From positions 358,083 to 422,082 of the forward strand of contig NZ_LODL01000035.1 in assembly GCF_001551835.1 (NCBI RefSeq): a stretch of 64,000 bases of DNA. Reading direction: 5' to 3'. Source of the DNA: Dechloromonas denitrificans (GTDB lineage Bacteria; Pseudomonadota; Gammaproteobacteria; Burkholderiales; Rhodocyclaceae). This document shows, piece by piece, positions 45,503-54,090 of the stretch. Made by a program: the position numbers and the translations under genes. Each line of letters begins with the position of its first letter. Within the stretch, counting starts at the first letter, position 1. Below the pieces are notes generated by a model. The model was given only the letters and a program-made list of their open reading frames with translations. It was not told where the DNA came from and made no database searches.

Positions 45503-46171
45503 CTAGTCCCATCGCTGCTGATAGGAAAAGGTCGGAAGCTTCCAACTGAAACGAAGCGCCAGCATGCGAAAGCCGAAGCCGAGGATAAAACAGAGCAGCG
45601 TATTGAGGTCGGCATCGATTCCGAATGACCTCAGTCCGATAAAGAGGGCACAGACAAAAAGGGAGACGCTGGCGTAAAGCTCCCGACAGAACACCACGGG
45701 AACTTGATTGCACAGCACATCGCGCAGAATTCCGCCGCATATGCCGGTCAGCATGCCGGCCATGATGACCACAACCACCGGGTAATCGAGTTGCAGGGCG
45801 ATATTGCTGCCGATCAGCGAGAAGGCGACCAGGCCCATCGCATCCAGCATCAGGAAGGCACTTTTCATGTGGTGCATGAAGCGGGCGAGCAAGGTCGTCG
45901 CCAAGCCGGCCAGAATGACCAGGTAGACGTATTCGGGATGTTGCGTCCAGCCGATCGGGAAGTTGCCAAGCACGACATCCCGGATGGTTCCGCCGCCGAG
46001 AGCGGTGACAAAGGCAATGACGGCGACGCCGAAGATATCCATATTGCGTCGCCCAGCGGCCAGGGCGCCGGACATGGCTTCGGTGGTGATGGCGACTAGA
46101 TAGACAATCAGCAACAGGTCGAATTGCTTGCTGGCGAGGGGCTGAAAAACGTGGGCGAGACTTTCTAACAT
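45503..46171 (-). CDS. TRIC/UPF0126 family membrane protein, probable glycine transporter
   Basis: A 222-residue protein with about seven membrane helices arranged as two similar halves, each with the G-G-IRD motif: ALGGGTIRDVVLGNFP (about residue 57) and GICGGILRDVLCNQVP (about residue 142). That is the hallmark of the bacterial TRIC (UPF0126) family, also annotated as glycine transporter. A tandem glycine riboswitch lies directly upstream, which points to glycine transport or relief from glycine excess. Start ATG 46171. Confidence 0.9.
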   Translation of the reverse strand: MLESLAHVFQPLASKQFDLLLIVYLVAITTEAMSGALAAGRRNMDIFGVAVIAFVTALGGGTIRDVVLGNFPIGWTQHPEYVYLVILAGLATTLLARFMHHMKSAFLMLDAMGLVAFSLIGSNIALQLDYPVVVVIMAGMLTGICGGILRDVLCNQVPVVFCRELYASVSLFVCALFIGLRSFGIDADLNTLLCFILGFGFRMLALRFSWKLPTFSYQQRWD

Positions 46172-46223
46172 CGGGAGACTCCGTCAAATATCGAAAGCCT
46201 CGAATTGAGTGCTTCCGTGACGC

Positions 46224-46413
46224 CTCTCCCCCTGTCCTTTTTACCTGAGAGTTTCGGCTCGCTAAGAGCCTGCCCCTTCGGTGAGTTGCCGGGCATCAAC
46301 TACCCGCAACTTCTCTCCAGCCGGCGAATCAATTTCTACGGTTCATCATGCCTGAGCGATTATGGGAGCTTGCGCCTTCGGCGGAGCCTGGCAAGCCAGA
46401 ACTCTCTCTCCCG
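46224..46413 (-). promoter_or_regulatory. Tandem glycine riboswitch
   Basis: Read on the minus strand, two gcvT-type aptamers follow each other. The first has GGGAGAG, CCGCCGAAGGCGCAAGC and GCTCAGGCA; the second has GGAGAGAAG, CACCGAAGGGGCAGGC and ACTCTCAGGTAAAAAGGAC. The linker between them is about 30 bases. The second aptamer ends 53 bases before the TRIC-family start codon. Tandem aptamers usually switch the downstream gene on when glycine is high. No terminator-type hairpin is obvious downstream, so control may be at translation. Confidence 0.95.
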
Positions 46414-46493
46414 CAGAAGCGGCCGATTATCGTGATGCGGTGAACCTTCTGTCAACCAATGTTCTTGCTGGGTCGGTAGCGAGCCCCCCCCTT

Positions 46494-47396
46494 TTAGCGA
46501 TCCCAGTACGGGGTCGGCCCAAAACGCTGGAGCAGGAATTCAATGAAGGTACGGACTTTCAACGGCAAATGCCGGTTCGGCAGATGCACGGCGTAGATGA
46601 AACGTTCGGTTGGCACATAGCCGGGCAACACCTCGACCAGGCGGCCTTCCTGCAAATCCTTGCCGACGATGAAGGTGGGCAGCAAGGCCAGGCCGAGCCC
46701 GCCGAGCACAGCCTGCGACAGCGCCTCGTCGTCATTGATGCGCAGGGTACCGGCGACCGGGATCGAGACATCGCCGTTGTAGCCGTTGAGGTGCCACACC
46801 CCTTGGGTATTCATGAAGGTGTAGTCCAGACAATTGTGTTCGCCGAGATCCTCGGGAACGAGCGGAATGCCCCGGCGGGCGAGGTAGGACGGGCTGGCGC
46901 AGATCTTTCGCCGGATCGGCGCCAATTGACGGGCGACGAGGTTCTGGCCGGGCTCGCGGGTAATCCGCAGGGCGATGTCGTAGCCCTCGTCAGCCAGGTC
47001 GACCAATCGGTCGCTGATCGTCAGATCGACGCTCAGGTCGGGATAGCGGGCCATGAAGTCGGGCAAGGCCGAGGCCACATGCATGGTACTGAACGCCACG
47101 GGAGCGCTGATCTTCAGTTTGCCGCGCGGCTCCTGGTGCAGGCGGGAAATCGTCGTGTCGGCCAGGCTCAGCTCTTCCAGTATCCGGTCGCAGTGCTCGA
47201 AGTACGCCTCGCCGACATCGGTCAGGCTCAGGCTGCGCGTGCTCCGATGCAGCAACCGGACGCCGAGGCCGCTCTCCAGCCGGGCGATCGCCTTGCTCAC
47301 CCGCGACTTGGAGACATCGAGCCGGCGCGCCGCCTCGGAAAAGCTTCGGACCTTGACCACGTGGGCGAAGAACAGCATGTCATTGATGTCGTGCAT
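46494..47396 (-). CDS. LysR-type transcriptional regulator
   Basis: A 300-residue LTTR. The HTH is FSEAARRLDVSKSRVSKAIARLESGLG (about residues 19-45), then a periplasmic-binding-like effector domain with RRKICASPSYLARRG and DDEALSQAVLGGLGLALLPTFIVGKDLQ. It ends TPYWDR. It is closely similar along its length to the LysR gene at 50318-51220 and both face outward around gdhA. Start ATG 47396 was chosen because the upstream extension overlaps the promoter. Target unknown; divergent gdhA is one candidate. Confidence 0.9.
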   Translation of the reverse strand: MHDINDMLFFAHVVKVRSFSEAARRLDVSKSRVSKAIARLESGLGVRLLHRSTRSLSLTDVGEAYFEHCDRILEELSLADTTISRLHQEPRGKLKISAPVAFSTMHVASALPDFMARYPDLSVDLTISDRLVDLADEGYDIALRITREPGQNLVARQLAPIRRKICASPSYLARRGIPLVPEDLGEHNCLDYTFMNTQGVWHLNGYNGDVSIPVAGTLRINDDEALSQAVLGGLGLALLPTFIVGKDLQEGRLVEVLPGYVPTERFIYAVHLPNRHLPLKVRTFIEFLLQRFGPTPYWDR

Positions 47397-47740
47397 GAAG
47401 CTCTCGACTGTTATCAAAATGGAAACAGTTTTGTTCAAAAAGGGTGGCTTATCAAGCACAGTTTCCGACCCTATCATCAAAGCTTCCCAAAACGGTCGAG
47501 CCAGGCCTTCTCGAGATAACGCCAAACAGTCGCTGAGAATGCCCAATTTTAGTTCGTTCGCCATGGCCGTTGGCACACCCATCTGCGTCCGCTCTCGCCC
47601 CACCTCGATTTTTCGCACCAAATCGGGGCGCCAATTGTCGCCGTTCGAGTATCAATTCAAGGCGGATTTGCCCGGGCGCGACGGTTTGGGTTCGGCGCAA
47701 TTTTCAAAAAATCACCAAGCAAGGAAGCAGGGGAGAGACG
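47397..47740. other. Divergent intergenic region between a LysR gene and gdhA
   Basis: These 344 bases hold no gene I can support. The left end contains a promoter for the LysR gene (47410-47438). The right end carries GGGGAGAG just before the gdhA ATG. The middle is ordinary GC-rich sequence with open frames that have no ribosome-binding sites. A LysR site for gdhA would be expected here, but no clear T-N11-A dyad stands out beyond the A/T-rich stretch at 47410-47440. Confidence 0.5.
47410..47438 (-). promoter_or_regulatory. Sigma-70-like promoter of the LysR gene
   Basis: On the minus strand TTGAAC (47438-47433) and GATAAC (47415-47410) lie exactly 17 bases apart. Transcription would start a few bases before the ATG at 47396, so the leader is very short. 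Confidence 0.4.
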
Positions 47741-49084
47741 ATGCGTTACCAGAATTTTGAGGACTTCATCCAGCAAGTGGCCAGCCGCAATCCGGGGCAG
47801 CCGGAATTCCTGCAAGCGGTCAGCGAAGTCATCGAAAGCTTGTGGCCGTACATCGCGCGCCACCCGAAATATGCCGAACACGGCCTGCTCGACCGCCTGG
47901 TCGAACCGGAGCGGGTCATCATGTTCCGCGTCGCGTGGGTGGACGATCATGGCGAGGTCCAAGTCAATCGCGGCTACCGCATCCAGCACTCCTCGGCCAT
48001 CGGCCCCTACAAGGGCGGCATTCGCTTCCACCCTTCGGTCAACCTGTCCATCCTCAAGTTCCTGGCTTTCGAGCAGACCTTCAAGAACGCCCTGACCACC
48101 TTGCCGATGGGCGGCGGCAAGGGCGGCTCCGACTTTGATCCGAAAGGCCGTAGTCCGGGCGAAGTGATGCGCTTCTGCCAGGCTTTCGTCAGCGAGTTAT
48201 TCCGCCATGTCGGTGCCGATACCGACGTTCCGGCCGGTGATATCGGCGTCGGCGGGCGCGAAGTCGGCTTCATGGCCGGCATGATGAAAAAACTGTCCAA
48301 CCGGGCCGATTGCGTCTTCACCGGCAAGGGCTTGAGTTTCGGCGGCTCGCTGATCCGTCCCGAAGCGACCGGCTACGGCACGGTCTATTTCGCAGAACAA
48401 ATGCTCAGGCAGCACGGCCGCAGCTTCGACGGCCTGCGGGTCAGCGTTTCCGGGGCCGGCAATGTCGCCCAGTATTCGGTCGAGAAAGCCATGACCCTGG
48501 GTGCCAAGGTCGTCACGGTGTCGGATTCGAGCGGCACGGTGGTCGACGAAAGCGGCTTTACGCCGGAAAAGCTGGCCGATCTGATGGAGGTAAAAAACCA
48601 TCTCTACGGTCGCGTCAGCGATTACGCCAAGCGGGTTGGCGCCGCCTTCCACCCCGGATTGCGCCCCTGGCACGTGCCGGTGGACGTCGCCCTGCCTTGC
48701 GCAACGCAAAACGAACTGGACGGCGACGATGCCCAGCGGCTGGTCAAGAACGGCGTGATCTGCGTTGCCGAAGGCGCCAACATGCCATCGACCGCCGAGG
48801 CCGTGAAGGTCTTCGAAGGCCATGGCGTGCTCTATGCCCCGGGCAAGGCGAGCAATGCTGGCGGCGTGGCGACGTCCGGCCTGGAAATGAGCCAGAACGC
48901 CATGCGCCTGTCCTGGCAACGCGACGAAGTCGATGCCCGTCTGTACGAAATCATGTGCAACATCCATGAGGCCTGCCTGATTTATGGACGCGATGCGGAC
49001 GGCAAGGTGAGCTACGTCAATGGCGCCAACATTGCCGGCTTCGTCAAGGTGGCCGATGCCATGCTTGCCCAGGGTGTCATTTAA
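47741..49084 (+). CDS. gdhA: NADP-specific glutamate dehydrogenase
   Basis: A 447-residue hexameric GDH of the standard bacterial NADP type, interconverting 2-oxoglutarate plus ammonia and glutamate. GPYKGGIRFHPSVNLSILKFLAFEQTFKNAL (about residue 88) and the catalytic lysine in LPMGGGKGGSDFDPKG (about residue 125) are intact; the Rossmann loop is SVSGAGNVAQYSVEKA (about residue 240). Start ATG 47741 with GGGGAGAG. It leads gdhA-ydcH-orf-crp. Confidence 0.97.
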   Translation: MRYQNFEDFIQQVASRNPGQPEFLQAVSEVIESLWPYIARHPKYAEHGLLDRLVEPERVIMFRVAWVDDHGEVQVNRGYRIQHSSAIGPYKGGIRFHPSVNLSILKFLAFEQTFKNALTTLPMGGGKGGSDFDPKGRSPGEVMRFCQAFVSELFRHVGADTDVPAGDIGVGGREVGFMAGMMKKLSNRADCVFTGKGLSFGGSLIRPEATGYGTVYFAEQMLRQHGRSFDGLRVSVSGAGNVAQYSVEKAMTLGAKVVTVSDSSGTVVDESGFTPEKLADLMEVKNHLYGRVSDYAKRVGAAFHPGLRPWHVPVDVALPCATQNELDGDDAQRLVKNGVICVAEGANMPSTAEAVKVFEGHGVLYAPGKASNAGGVATSGLEMSQNAMRLSWQRDEVDARLYEIMCNIHEACLIYGRDADGKVSYVNGANIAGFVKVADAMLAQGVI

Positions 49085-49112
49085 ATCCGTTTCAATACCG
49101 AAGGAGCTTTCC

Positions 49113-49343
49113 ATGTTCCCTGAATATCGCGACCTGATTTCCGAATTGAAGACCACCGACCGGTACTTCCAGACTCTGTTCGACAAGCACAACACGCTCG
49201 ATCAGCGGATCAAGAACATGGAGTCCCGGCTGGAGCCCGGGACGCCCGATGAAATCGAGGTGCTGAAAAAGAAAAAGCTGAGCATCAAGGACGAGCTCTA
49301 TGCGCTGCTCCAGAAGATAAGCCTCAGTCGCGCCAAGCTCTGA
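49113..49343 (+). CDS. YdcH family (DUF465) small protein
   Basis: A 76-residue highly helical protein: FPEYRDLISELKTTDRYFQTLFDKHNTLDQRIKNME followed by EIEVLKKKKLSIKDELYALL. This is the DUF465/YdcH pattern, function unknown. AAGGAG lies 7 bases before ATG 49113; it is 28 bases downstream of gdhA and probably cotranscribed. Confidence 0.9.
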   Translation: MFPEYRDLISELKTTDRYFQTLFDKHNTLDQRIKNMESRLEPGTPDEIEVLKKKKLSIKDELYALLQKISLSRAKL

Positions 49344-49350
49344 CGACGGC

Positions 49351-49608
49351 ATGCAACGCCTGCGCAGCAACACGATCGATTCAGCTTATCAACGCTACGA
49401 AAGACGCCCCGTCAGCTGTGAAATTGATGGCGAGGTCTTCACCGGCAACTACTGGATTGCCGGGATGATTCTTGTCGTATCGACCGCAACCGGTGGCACC
49501 AGCCGGCAACTGGCCAACAGCGAGCCGGAAGATCTGGCAAAAACCCTGCTGAGAAACCTCGTGCTGACCAACCGCGCCGGTACGCCCGCTGCCGTCCAGG
49601 CGCCCTGA
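49351..49608 (+). CDS. Small protein of unknown function (85 aa)
   Basis: Lies between ydcH (7-base gap) and the Crp/Fnr gene (9-base gap). The sequence shows a short beta-like core (VSCEIDGEVFTGNYWIAGMILVVSTATGG) and a C-terminal helix. No signal peptide, no known motif. The ribosome-binding site is weak, so translation may be coupled to ydcH. Kept because it fills the operon without gaps. Confidence 0.5.
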   Translation: MQRLRSNTIDSAYQRYERRPVSCEIDGEVFTGNYWIAGMILVVSTATGGTSRQLANSEPEDLAKTLLRNLVLTNRAGTPAAVQAP

Positions 49609-49617
49609 GAGAAGCGC

Positions 49618-50316
49618 ATGCGGGATTTGCAGCCGGTCAATATCGAAACGCACTTGAAGAATGCCGTGATCTTCAATGCCCTCGGCGACGAAGAAATTGC
49701 CCTGATCGCCAAGGGCGCCCGGGAGGTGCGCTGCGACAAGGGCGTCACCATCTTTCATCGGGGCGACGCCTGCACCGGCTTCCATATTGTCGTTTTCGGG
49801 CAGGTCAAACTGTCGTTCACCTCGGCCCAGGGCGTCGAGAAGATTGTCGAAATAGTTCAACAAGGCCAAAGCTTCGGTGAGGCCATGATGTTCCTCGACA
49901 AGCCCTATGTCGTTTCGGCCCAGGCACTCAGCAGCAGCCTGCTGCTGCACGTCTCGAAATCGGCGGTCTTCAGCGAGATGGAGCGCAATCACGACACCAT
50001 GCGCAAGATGCTCGGCAGCCTGGCCCGGCGGACGCATCGCCTGATGCTCGATGTCGAAGGCTACTGCCTGCACAGTGGCAAACAGCGCATCATCGGCTAC
50101 CTGCTCAATCAACTGGAGCATGGCGAGCCGGGCAGTGAAGCCGTCTCCCTCGATCTGGCGGTCACCAAATGCGTCATCGCTTCACGGCTGAACCTGACCC
50201 AGGAACATTTTTCGCGCATCCTGCACGAACTGAGCGATCTCGACCTGATTCAGGTCGATGGGCGGCGCCTGACGATTCCCAGCCTGCAACGCTTGAGCCT
50301 GCATCAATTCGAATAG
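49618..50316 (+). CDS. Crp/Fnr family transcriptional regulator (no Fe-S cysteines)
   Basis: A 232-residue regulator: N-terminal cyclic-nucleotide-binding-like barrel (FHRGDACTGFHIVVFGQVKLSF and GQSFGEAMMFLDKPYVVSAQALSSS) and a C-terminal winged helix, TKCVIASRLNLTQEHFSRILHELSDLDLI. The N-terminal cysteine cluster of FNR is absent, so it is closer to Dnr/Nnr-type or unclassified members, which may sense NO by haem. Ligand unknown. Convergent with the LysR gene; only one base lies between the stops. Confidence 0.88.
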   Translation: MRDLQPVNIETHLKNAVIFNALGDEEIALIAKGAREVRCDKGVTIFHRGDACTGFHIVVFGQVKLSFTSAQGVEKIVEIVQQGQSFGEAMMFLDKPYVVSAQALSSSLLLHVSKSAVFSEMERNHDTMRKMLGSLARRTHRLMLDVEGYCLHSGKQRIIGYLLNQLEHGEPGSEAVSLDLAVTKCVIASRLNLTQEHFSRILHELSDLDLIQVDGRRLTIPSLQRLSLHQFE

Positions 50317-50317
50317 C

Positions 50318-51220
50318 CTAGCGATCCCAGTACGGCTCCTCGCCGATATGGGAAATCATGAAATCGATGAATACCCTGACCTTGCTCGGCAAGTGGCGGG
50401 TCGGCAAGTACATCGCATAGACATAGCGCTCGACCGGGATGTACTCGGACAAAACGGCCTGCAAATTGCCGTTTTGCAGATCCTTGCCAATGATGAACGT
50501 CGGCAACAGGCCGACGCCCAGCCCGCCGAGGACGGCTTGCGACAAGGCTTCGTCGTCATCGACATGGAGCGGGCCATTGACCGGTACGGCGATTTCCCCC
50601 TCCGGCCCGGTAAAGCGCCAGCGCCCCGGCTCGCCGGAGCGCGTGTAGTCCAGGCAGTTGTGCGCGACCAGATCGGCCGGGGTTTGCGGAATGCCCTTCC
50701 GCCGGAAGTAATCGGGCGTCGCGCACAATTTGCGCCGGACCGGCGCCAGCGGCCGTGCCACCAGATTGGGCTGGGGGTCGCCGGTGACGTGGATGGCTAC
50801 GTCATAGCCCTCCTCGGCCAGATTCACCCACCGGTCGGTAATGCTGAGATCGATCTTGAGTTCCGGATGGCGCGGCAAAAACTGGGCGAGGGCGGGCGCG
50901 ACATGCAGCGTACCGAAGGCGACCGAGGCGCTAACGCGCAGCACGCCGCGCGCTTCGCTGTTCAGGCTGCCGACCAGTTTTTCCGCTTCCGTCGCTTCGT
51001 CCAGAATGCGGGAACAATGTTCGGCCACCGCGGCGCCGATTTCAGTCAGGCTGAGATAGCGGGTCGTCCGGTTGAGCAGGTGGGCGCCGAGCGATTTTTC
51101 CAGCTTCGCCACCGCCTTGCTGACCGCCGAACGGGAACTGCCCATCCGCCGCGCCGCCTCGGAAAAACTGCCGGCCTCGACGACGCGGGCGAAAACTGCC
51201 ATCAGATTCAAATCAGCCAT
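50318..51220 (-). CDS. LysR-type transcriptional regulator, paralogue of 46494-47396
   Basis: A 300-residue LTTR with HTH FSEAARRMGSSRSAVSKAVAKLEKSLG and an effector domain almost parallel to its paralogue (LAPVRRKLCATPDYFRRKG, DDEALSQAVLGGLGVGLLPTFIIGKDLQ, end EPYWDR). A near-palindrome (ATGGCGGCGCCAT) lies just upstream of the start, around 51248-51260, and may be its operator. Target unknown. Confidence 0.9.
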   Translation of the reverse strand: MADLNLMAVFARVVEAGSFSEAARRMGSSRSAVSKAVAKLEKSLGAHLLNRTTRYLSLTEIGAAVAEHCSRILDEATEAEKLVGSLNSEARGVLRVSASVAFGTLHVAPALAQFLPRHPELKIDLSITDRWVNLAEEGYDVAIHVTGDPQPNLVARPLAPVRRKLCATPDYFRRKGIPQTPADLVAHNCLDYTRSGEPGRWRFTGPEGEIAVPVNGPLHVDDDEALSQAVLGGLGVGLLPTFIIGKDLQNGNLQAVLSEYIPVERYVYAMYLPTRHLPSKVRVFIDFMISHIGEEPYWDR

Positions 51221-51335
51221 TGCTGCCAGGGCTCCTGTTCATTCAATATGGCGGCGCCATTGTTGCCAATTGGGATACATTTTGATGCCACTTTGCGGCC
51301 TACCGTGATGCTGGTCGGCGCAGTACGATGTCCTC

Positions 51336-51746
51336 ATGATCGATATCACTTTTGCCAAAAAACATAACCTTAGCAACGAATCCGCTGAATCGTGGCCACC
51401 CATCGTCAGTTCCACCGACTATGCGCGCTTGCGCCAATATGCGCTGAACGACGAGCTAGCAGACGAGTTGGATCGGGCGATTGTAGTCCATAAGGAACAG
51501 GTTCCGGAGGACGTCGTGACCATGCACGCCCGTTGCATCTATGTGGACGAACGCCTCGGAACGCAACGCGAAATCGAGTTGGTCTATCCGTCCGAGGCGG
51601 ACCCAACGGCCGGGAAAATTTCGGTACTGACGCCGGTCGGCAGTGCATTGCTCGGCCTGCGGGTTGGGCAGGAAATTGCCTGGGACTTTCCCGATGGCTC
51701 CGTGCGCCGCCTGAAAGTTGCCGCGGTCAGCCAAGCGGCAAGATAG
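51336..51746 (+). CDS. rnk: Rnk-like regulator of nucleoside diphosphate kinase (GreA C-terminal fold)
   Basis: A 136-residue protein. The N-terminal part (VSSTDYARLRQYALN ... ELADELDRAIVV) matches the Rnk helical domain and the C-terminal half (TMHARCIYVDERLGTQREIELVYPSEAD, ISVLTPVGSALLGLRVGQEIAWDFPDG) the GreA/GreB C-terminal FKBP-like domain. Rnk binds RNA polymerase near the secondary channel. The first 20 residues are variable; ATG 51336 is the only good start. Confidence 0.88.
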   Translation: MIDITFAKKHNLSNESAESWPPIVSSTDYARLRQYALNDELADELDRAIVVHKEQVPEDVVTMHARCIYVDERLGTQREIELVYPSEADPTAGKISVLTPVGSALLGLRVGQEIAWDFPDGSVRRLKVAAVSQAAR

Positions 51747-51793
51747 ACGAGAAAACCAGTAGATGCATGCCTTACCCTGTTACGGAGAATCCT

Positions 51794-52081
51794 ATGAAAT
51801 TCATTTTTGAAACAGTCGCCGAAACCCAGAAAACCTCGCTGGCGGCAGCGCTCGATTTCACCGACAGCGTCTTGCTCGTTGTCGAGCGACTGACCCAACT
51901 CAATATCGAGGTCAGCCGTGCCGCTTTTGAACAATCTTCGGAAATGACGCTGCTCTGTTTGAACGGCTGCCTGGCCGAAGGCAACGCTTTCGCCTGGCAT
52001 ACCGGCACCGTATCGGGCGTCGAGCGATTTTCCCGCTATTGCCAGGCGATTAGCGAGATGGCGCAGGCGGCCAAGCAATAA
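51794..52081 (+). CDS. Small phasin-like helical protein
   Basis: A 95-residue all-helical protein (MKFIFETVAETQKTSLAAALDFTDSVLL ...) starting at ATG 51794 after a GGAGAAT ribosome-binding site. The amphipathic helices and the Glu/Thr/Gln start resemble phasins, which coat polyhydroxyalkanoate granules, but the protein is shorter and the match is loose. No pha genes are nearby. It follows rnk in the same direction. Confidence 0.55.
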   Translation: MKFIFETVAETQKTSLAAALDFTDSVLLVVERLTQLNIEVSRAAFEQSSEMTLLCLNGCLAEGNAFAWHTGTVSGVERFSRYCQAISEMAQAAKQ

Positions 52082-52162
52082 CGGGGCTTATATGGGTGCC
52101 GTCATGCCAATCGCGGCACTCCAGCGGTCAACCGGTCAAAACAGGCATTTTTCACGGCGCCG

Positions 52163-53371
52163 CTACTCGTGGCGCAGCGCCTCGATCGGGTCCAACTGCG
52201 CTGCCCGGCGGGCCGGGACGTAACCGAAGATGACGCCGATCGCCGCCGAGAAGGCGAAGGCGGTCAGGTTGATAGCGGGGTTGAACAGGAAAGGCATGTG
52301 CATCAGCCTCGCCAGCCCCCAGCAGGCGAAGAAGGCGAGCGTGATGCCGACCAGGCCGCCAAAGGCGGAGAGCGCCACCGCCTCGATCAGGAACTGCAGC
52401 AGCACTTCGCTCTCCAGTGCGCCGATGGCCAGCCGGATGCCGATTTCGCGCGTCCGCTCGGTCACCGAAACGAGCATGATGTTCATGATGCCGATGCCGC
52501 CGACCAGCAGGCTGACCGCCGCCACCGCGCCGAGTAGCGCGGTCATCGTGCCGATGGTGCCGGACAGCGTTTCGGCGATCTGCTTGGTATCCATGACGTT
52601 GAAATTGTCATCGACGTTGTCGGCCAGCTTGCGGCGCTCGCGCAGCAGGCTGCGCAATTGCATCATGGCGACACTGGAATTGGTGCCGTCCTTCAGCGAG
52701 ACCATGACATTGCCGATATCGAGGCTGCCGGTCAGCCGGCGCTGCGCGGTGCGCAGCGGCATCAGCACGCTGTCGTCCTGATCCTGCCCCATGCCGCCCT
52801 GCCCCTTGGCGGCGAGCAGGCCGATCACTTCGCAATCGAAGCCCTTGACGCGAATGGCGTTGCCGAGCGGACTCTGCCCGCCGAACAGCTCCCTGCGCAC
52901 GGTGTTGCCGATGATGCAGACCGCCTTGCCGGCCCGCTCCTCGTCGTCGCTGAAGGCGCGGCCGGCGGCCAGCCGCCAGTTGCCGGCAACGAGATAGGCG
53001 TTGGTCGTGCCGCTGACCGTCGACGACCAATTCTGCGTGCCGGCGACCAGAGTCACCGAACTGCCGACCACCGGCGCCACCGCCTGCAGGCCGGTCACCT
53101 GCTGTTCGATGGCCTCGATGTCGGCGCTCTTGAATTTCGGCGCCCCGGCGCTGTCGCGGCCCGGCCCGAGACGCTGCCCGGGCATCACCATCAGCAGGTT
53201 GCTGCCGAGGCTGGAAATCTGGTCGGCGACCATTCGCGTCGCGCCGTTGCCGAGCGTCACCATGGTGATCACCGCGGCGACGCCGATGACGATGCCGAGC
53301 ACGGTCAGGAAGGAGCGCATCAGATTGCGCCGGATCTCGCGCAAGGCGAGCAGCAGGGCATTCAGCAGCAT
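52163..53371 (-). CDS. macB: MacB-like ABC transporter permease
   Basis: A 402-residue permease of the MacB/FtsX family: an N-terminal helix (LRSFLTVLGIVIGVAAVITMV type, about residues 19-40), a large periplasmic domain, and three C-terminal helices (VSLLVGGIGIMNIMLVSVTERTREIGIRLAIGA about residue 285). Here the ATPase is a separate chain, unlike E. coli MacB. With its partners it forms a tripartite pump that pushes substrates such as peptides, lipopeptides or macrolides out through an outer-membrane channel. It overlaps the ATPase gene by 10 bases. Confidence 0.92.
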   Translation of the reverse strand: MLLNALLLALREIRRNLMRSFLTVLGIVIGVAAVITMVTLGNGATRMVADQISSLGSNLLMVMPGQRLGPGRDSAGAPKFKSADIEAIEQQVTGLQAVAPVVGSSVTLVAGTQNWSSTVSGTTNAYLVAGNWRLAAGRAFSDDEERAGKAVCIIGNTVRRELFGGQSPLGNAIRVKGFDCEVIGLLAAKGQGGMGQDQDDSVLMPLRTAQRRLTGSLDIGNVMVSLKDGTNSSVAMMQLRSLLRERRKLADNVDDNFNVMDTKQIAETLSGTIGTMTALLGAVAAVSLLVGGIGIMNIMLVSVTERTREIGIRLAIGALESEVLLQFLIEAVALSAFGGLVGITLAFFACWGLARLMHMPFLFNPAINLTAFAFSAAIGVIFGYVPARRAAQLDPIEALRHE

Positions 53372-54090
53372 GCGTCGACCTCCGCCGGCGGACTGCTCCG
53401 TTCATCCTGCGCCACCAGGCCATCGACGAAATGCACGATGCGGCTGGCGTAGGCCGCCATGTCCGGCTCGTGGGTGACCATCAGGATGGTGATGCCCTGC
53501 TCGCGGTTGAGGGCGACCAGCAACTCCATGATCTCGTGGCTGCGCTTCGAATCGAGATTGCCGGTCGGCTCGTCGGCGAGCAGCACCAGCGGCCGGGTAA
53601 CGATGGCGCGGGCGATGGCGACCCGCTGCTGCTGGCCGCCGGATAGCTCGGCCGGGGTGTGATGCTCCCAGCCGTCCAGGCCGACCTTGCCCAGCGCAGT
53701 GCGGGCCGCAGCATGACGGACGTCGGCCGGCTCGCCGCGATAGAGCAGTGGCAGCTCGACATTTTCCTGGGCCGAGGTCCGGGCCAGCAGGTTGAAGCCC
53801 TGAAAGACGAAACCGAGGCAGTTGCGACGGAGCAGCGCCCGCTGGTTGCGGTCGAGCCGTTCGACATGGATGCCGCGAAAACGGTATTCGCCGCTACTCG
53901 GCGTATCGAGGCAGCCAAGCAGGTTCATCGCCGTCGATTTGCCGGAACCGCTCGGCCCCATGACGGCGACGAACTCCCCGGCGGCAATCTCGAGATCGAC
54001 CCCCTGCAGCGCCTGGAAGGCGGCCGCGCCCTGGCCGTAGGTCTTGGTGATGCCGCGCAGCGCGATCAGCGCCGCTTCCGGGTGGCTCAT
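53362..54090 (-). CDS. MacB-type ABC transporter ATP-binding protein
   Basis: A 242-residue ATPase: Walker A GPSGSGKSTAMNLLG (about residue 41), Q-loop in FVFQGFNLLARTSAQENVELPL, signature ELSGGQQQRVAIARAI (about residue 148), Walker B LLLADEPTGNLD and the H-switch VTHEPDMA. Energises the permease encoded next. Start overlaps the adaptor gene stop by 4 bases. Confidence 0.95.
   Translation of the reverse strand: MSHPEAALIALRGITKTYGQGAAAFQALQGVDLEIAAGEFVAVMGPSGSGKSTAMNLLGCLDTPSSGEYRFRGIHVERLDRNQRALLRRNCLGFVFQGFNLLARTSAQENVELPLLYRGEPADVRHAAARTALGKVGLDGWEHHTPAELSGGQQQRVAIARAIVTRPLVLLADEPTGNLDSKRSHEIMELLVALNREQGITILMVTHEPDMAAYASRIVHFVDGLVAQDERSSPPAEVDACC

Noticed and set aside
45302..45628. 108-codon plus-strand frame between the LysR gene and the TRIC gene
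   Set aside because: Its second half is antisense to the TRIC gene and no ribosome-binding site is visible; treated as a non-coding gap.
46362..47519. 385-codon plus-strand frame opposite the LysR gene and running into the glycine riboswitch
   Set aside because: Antisense to a clear LysR gene and overlapping the riboswitch.
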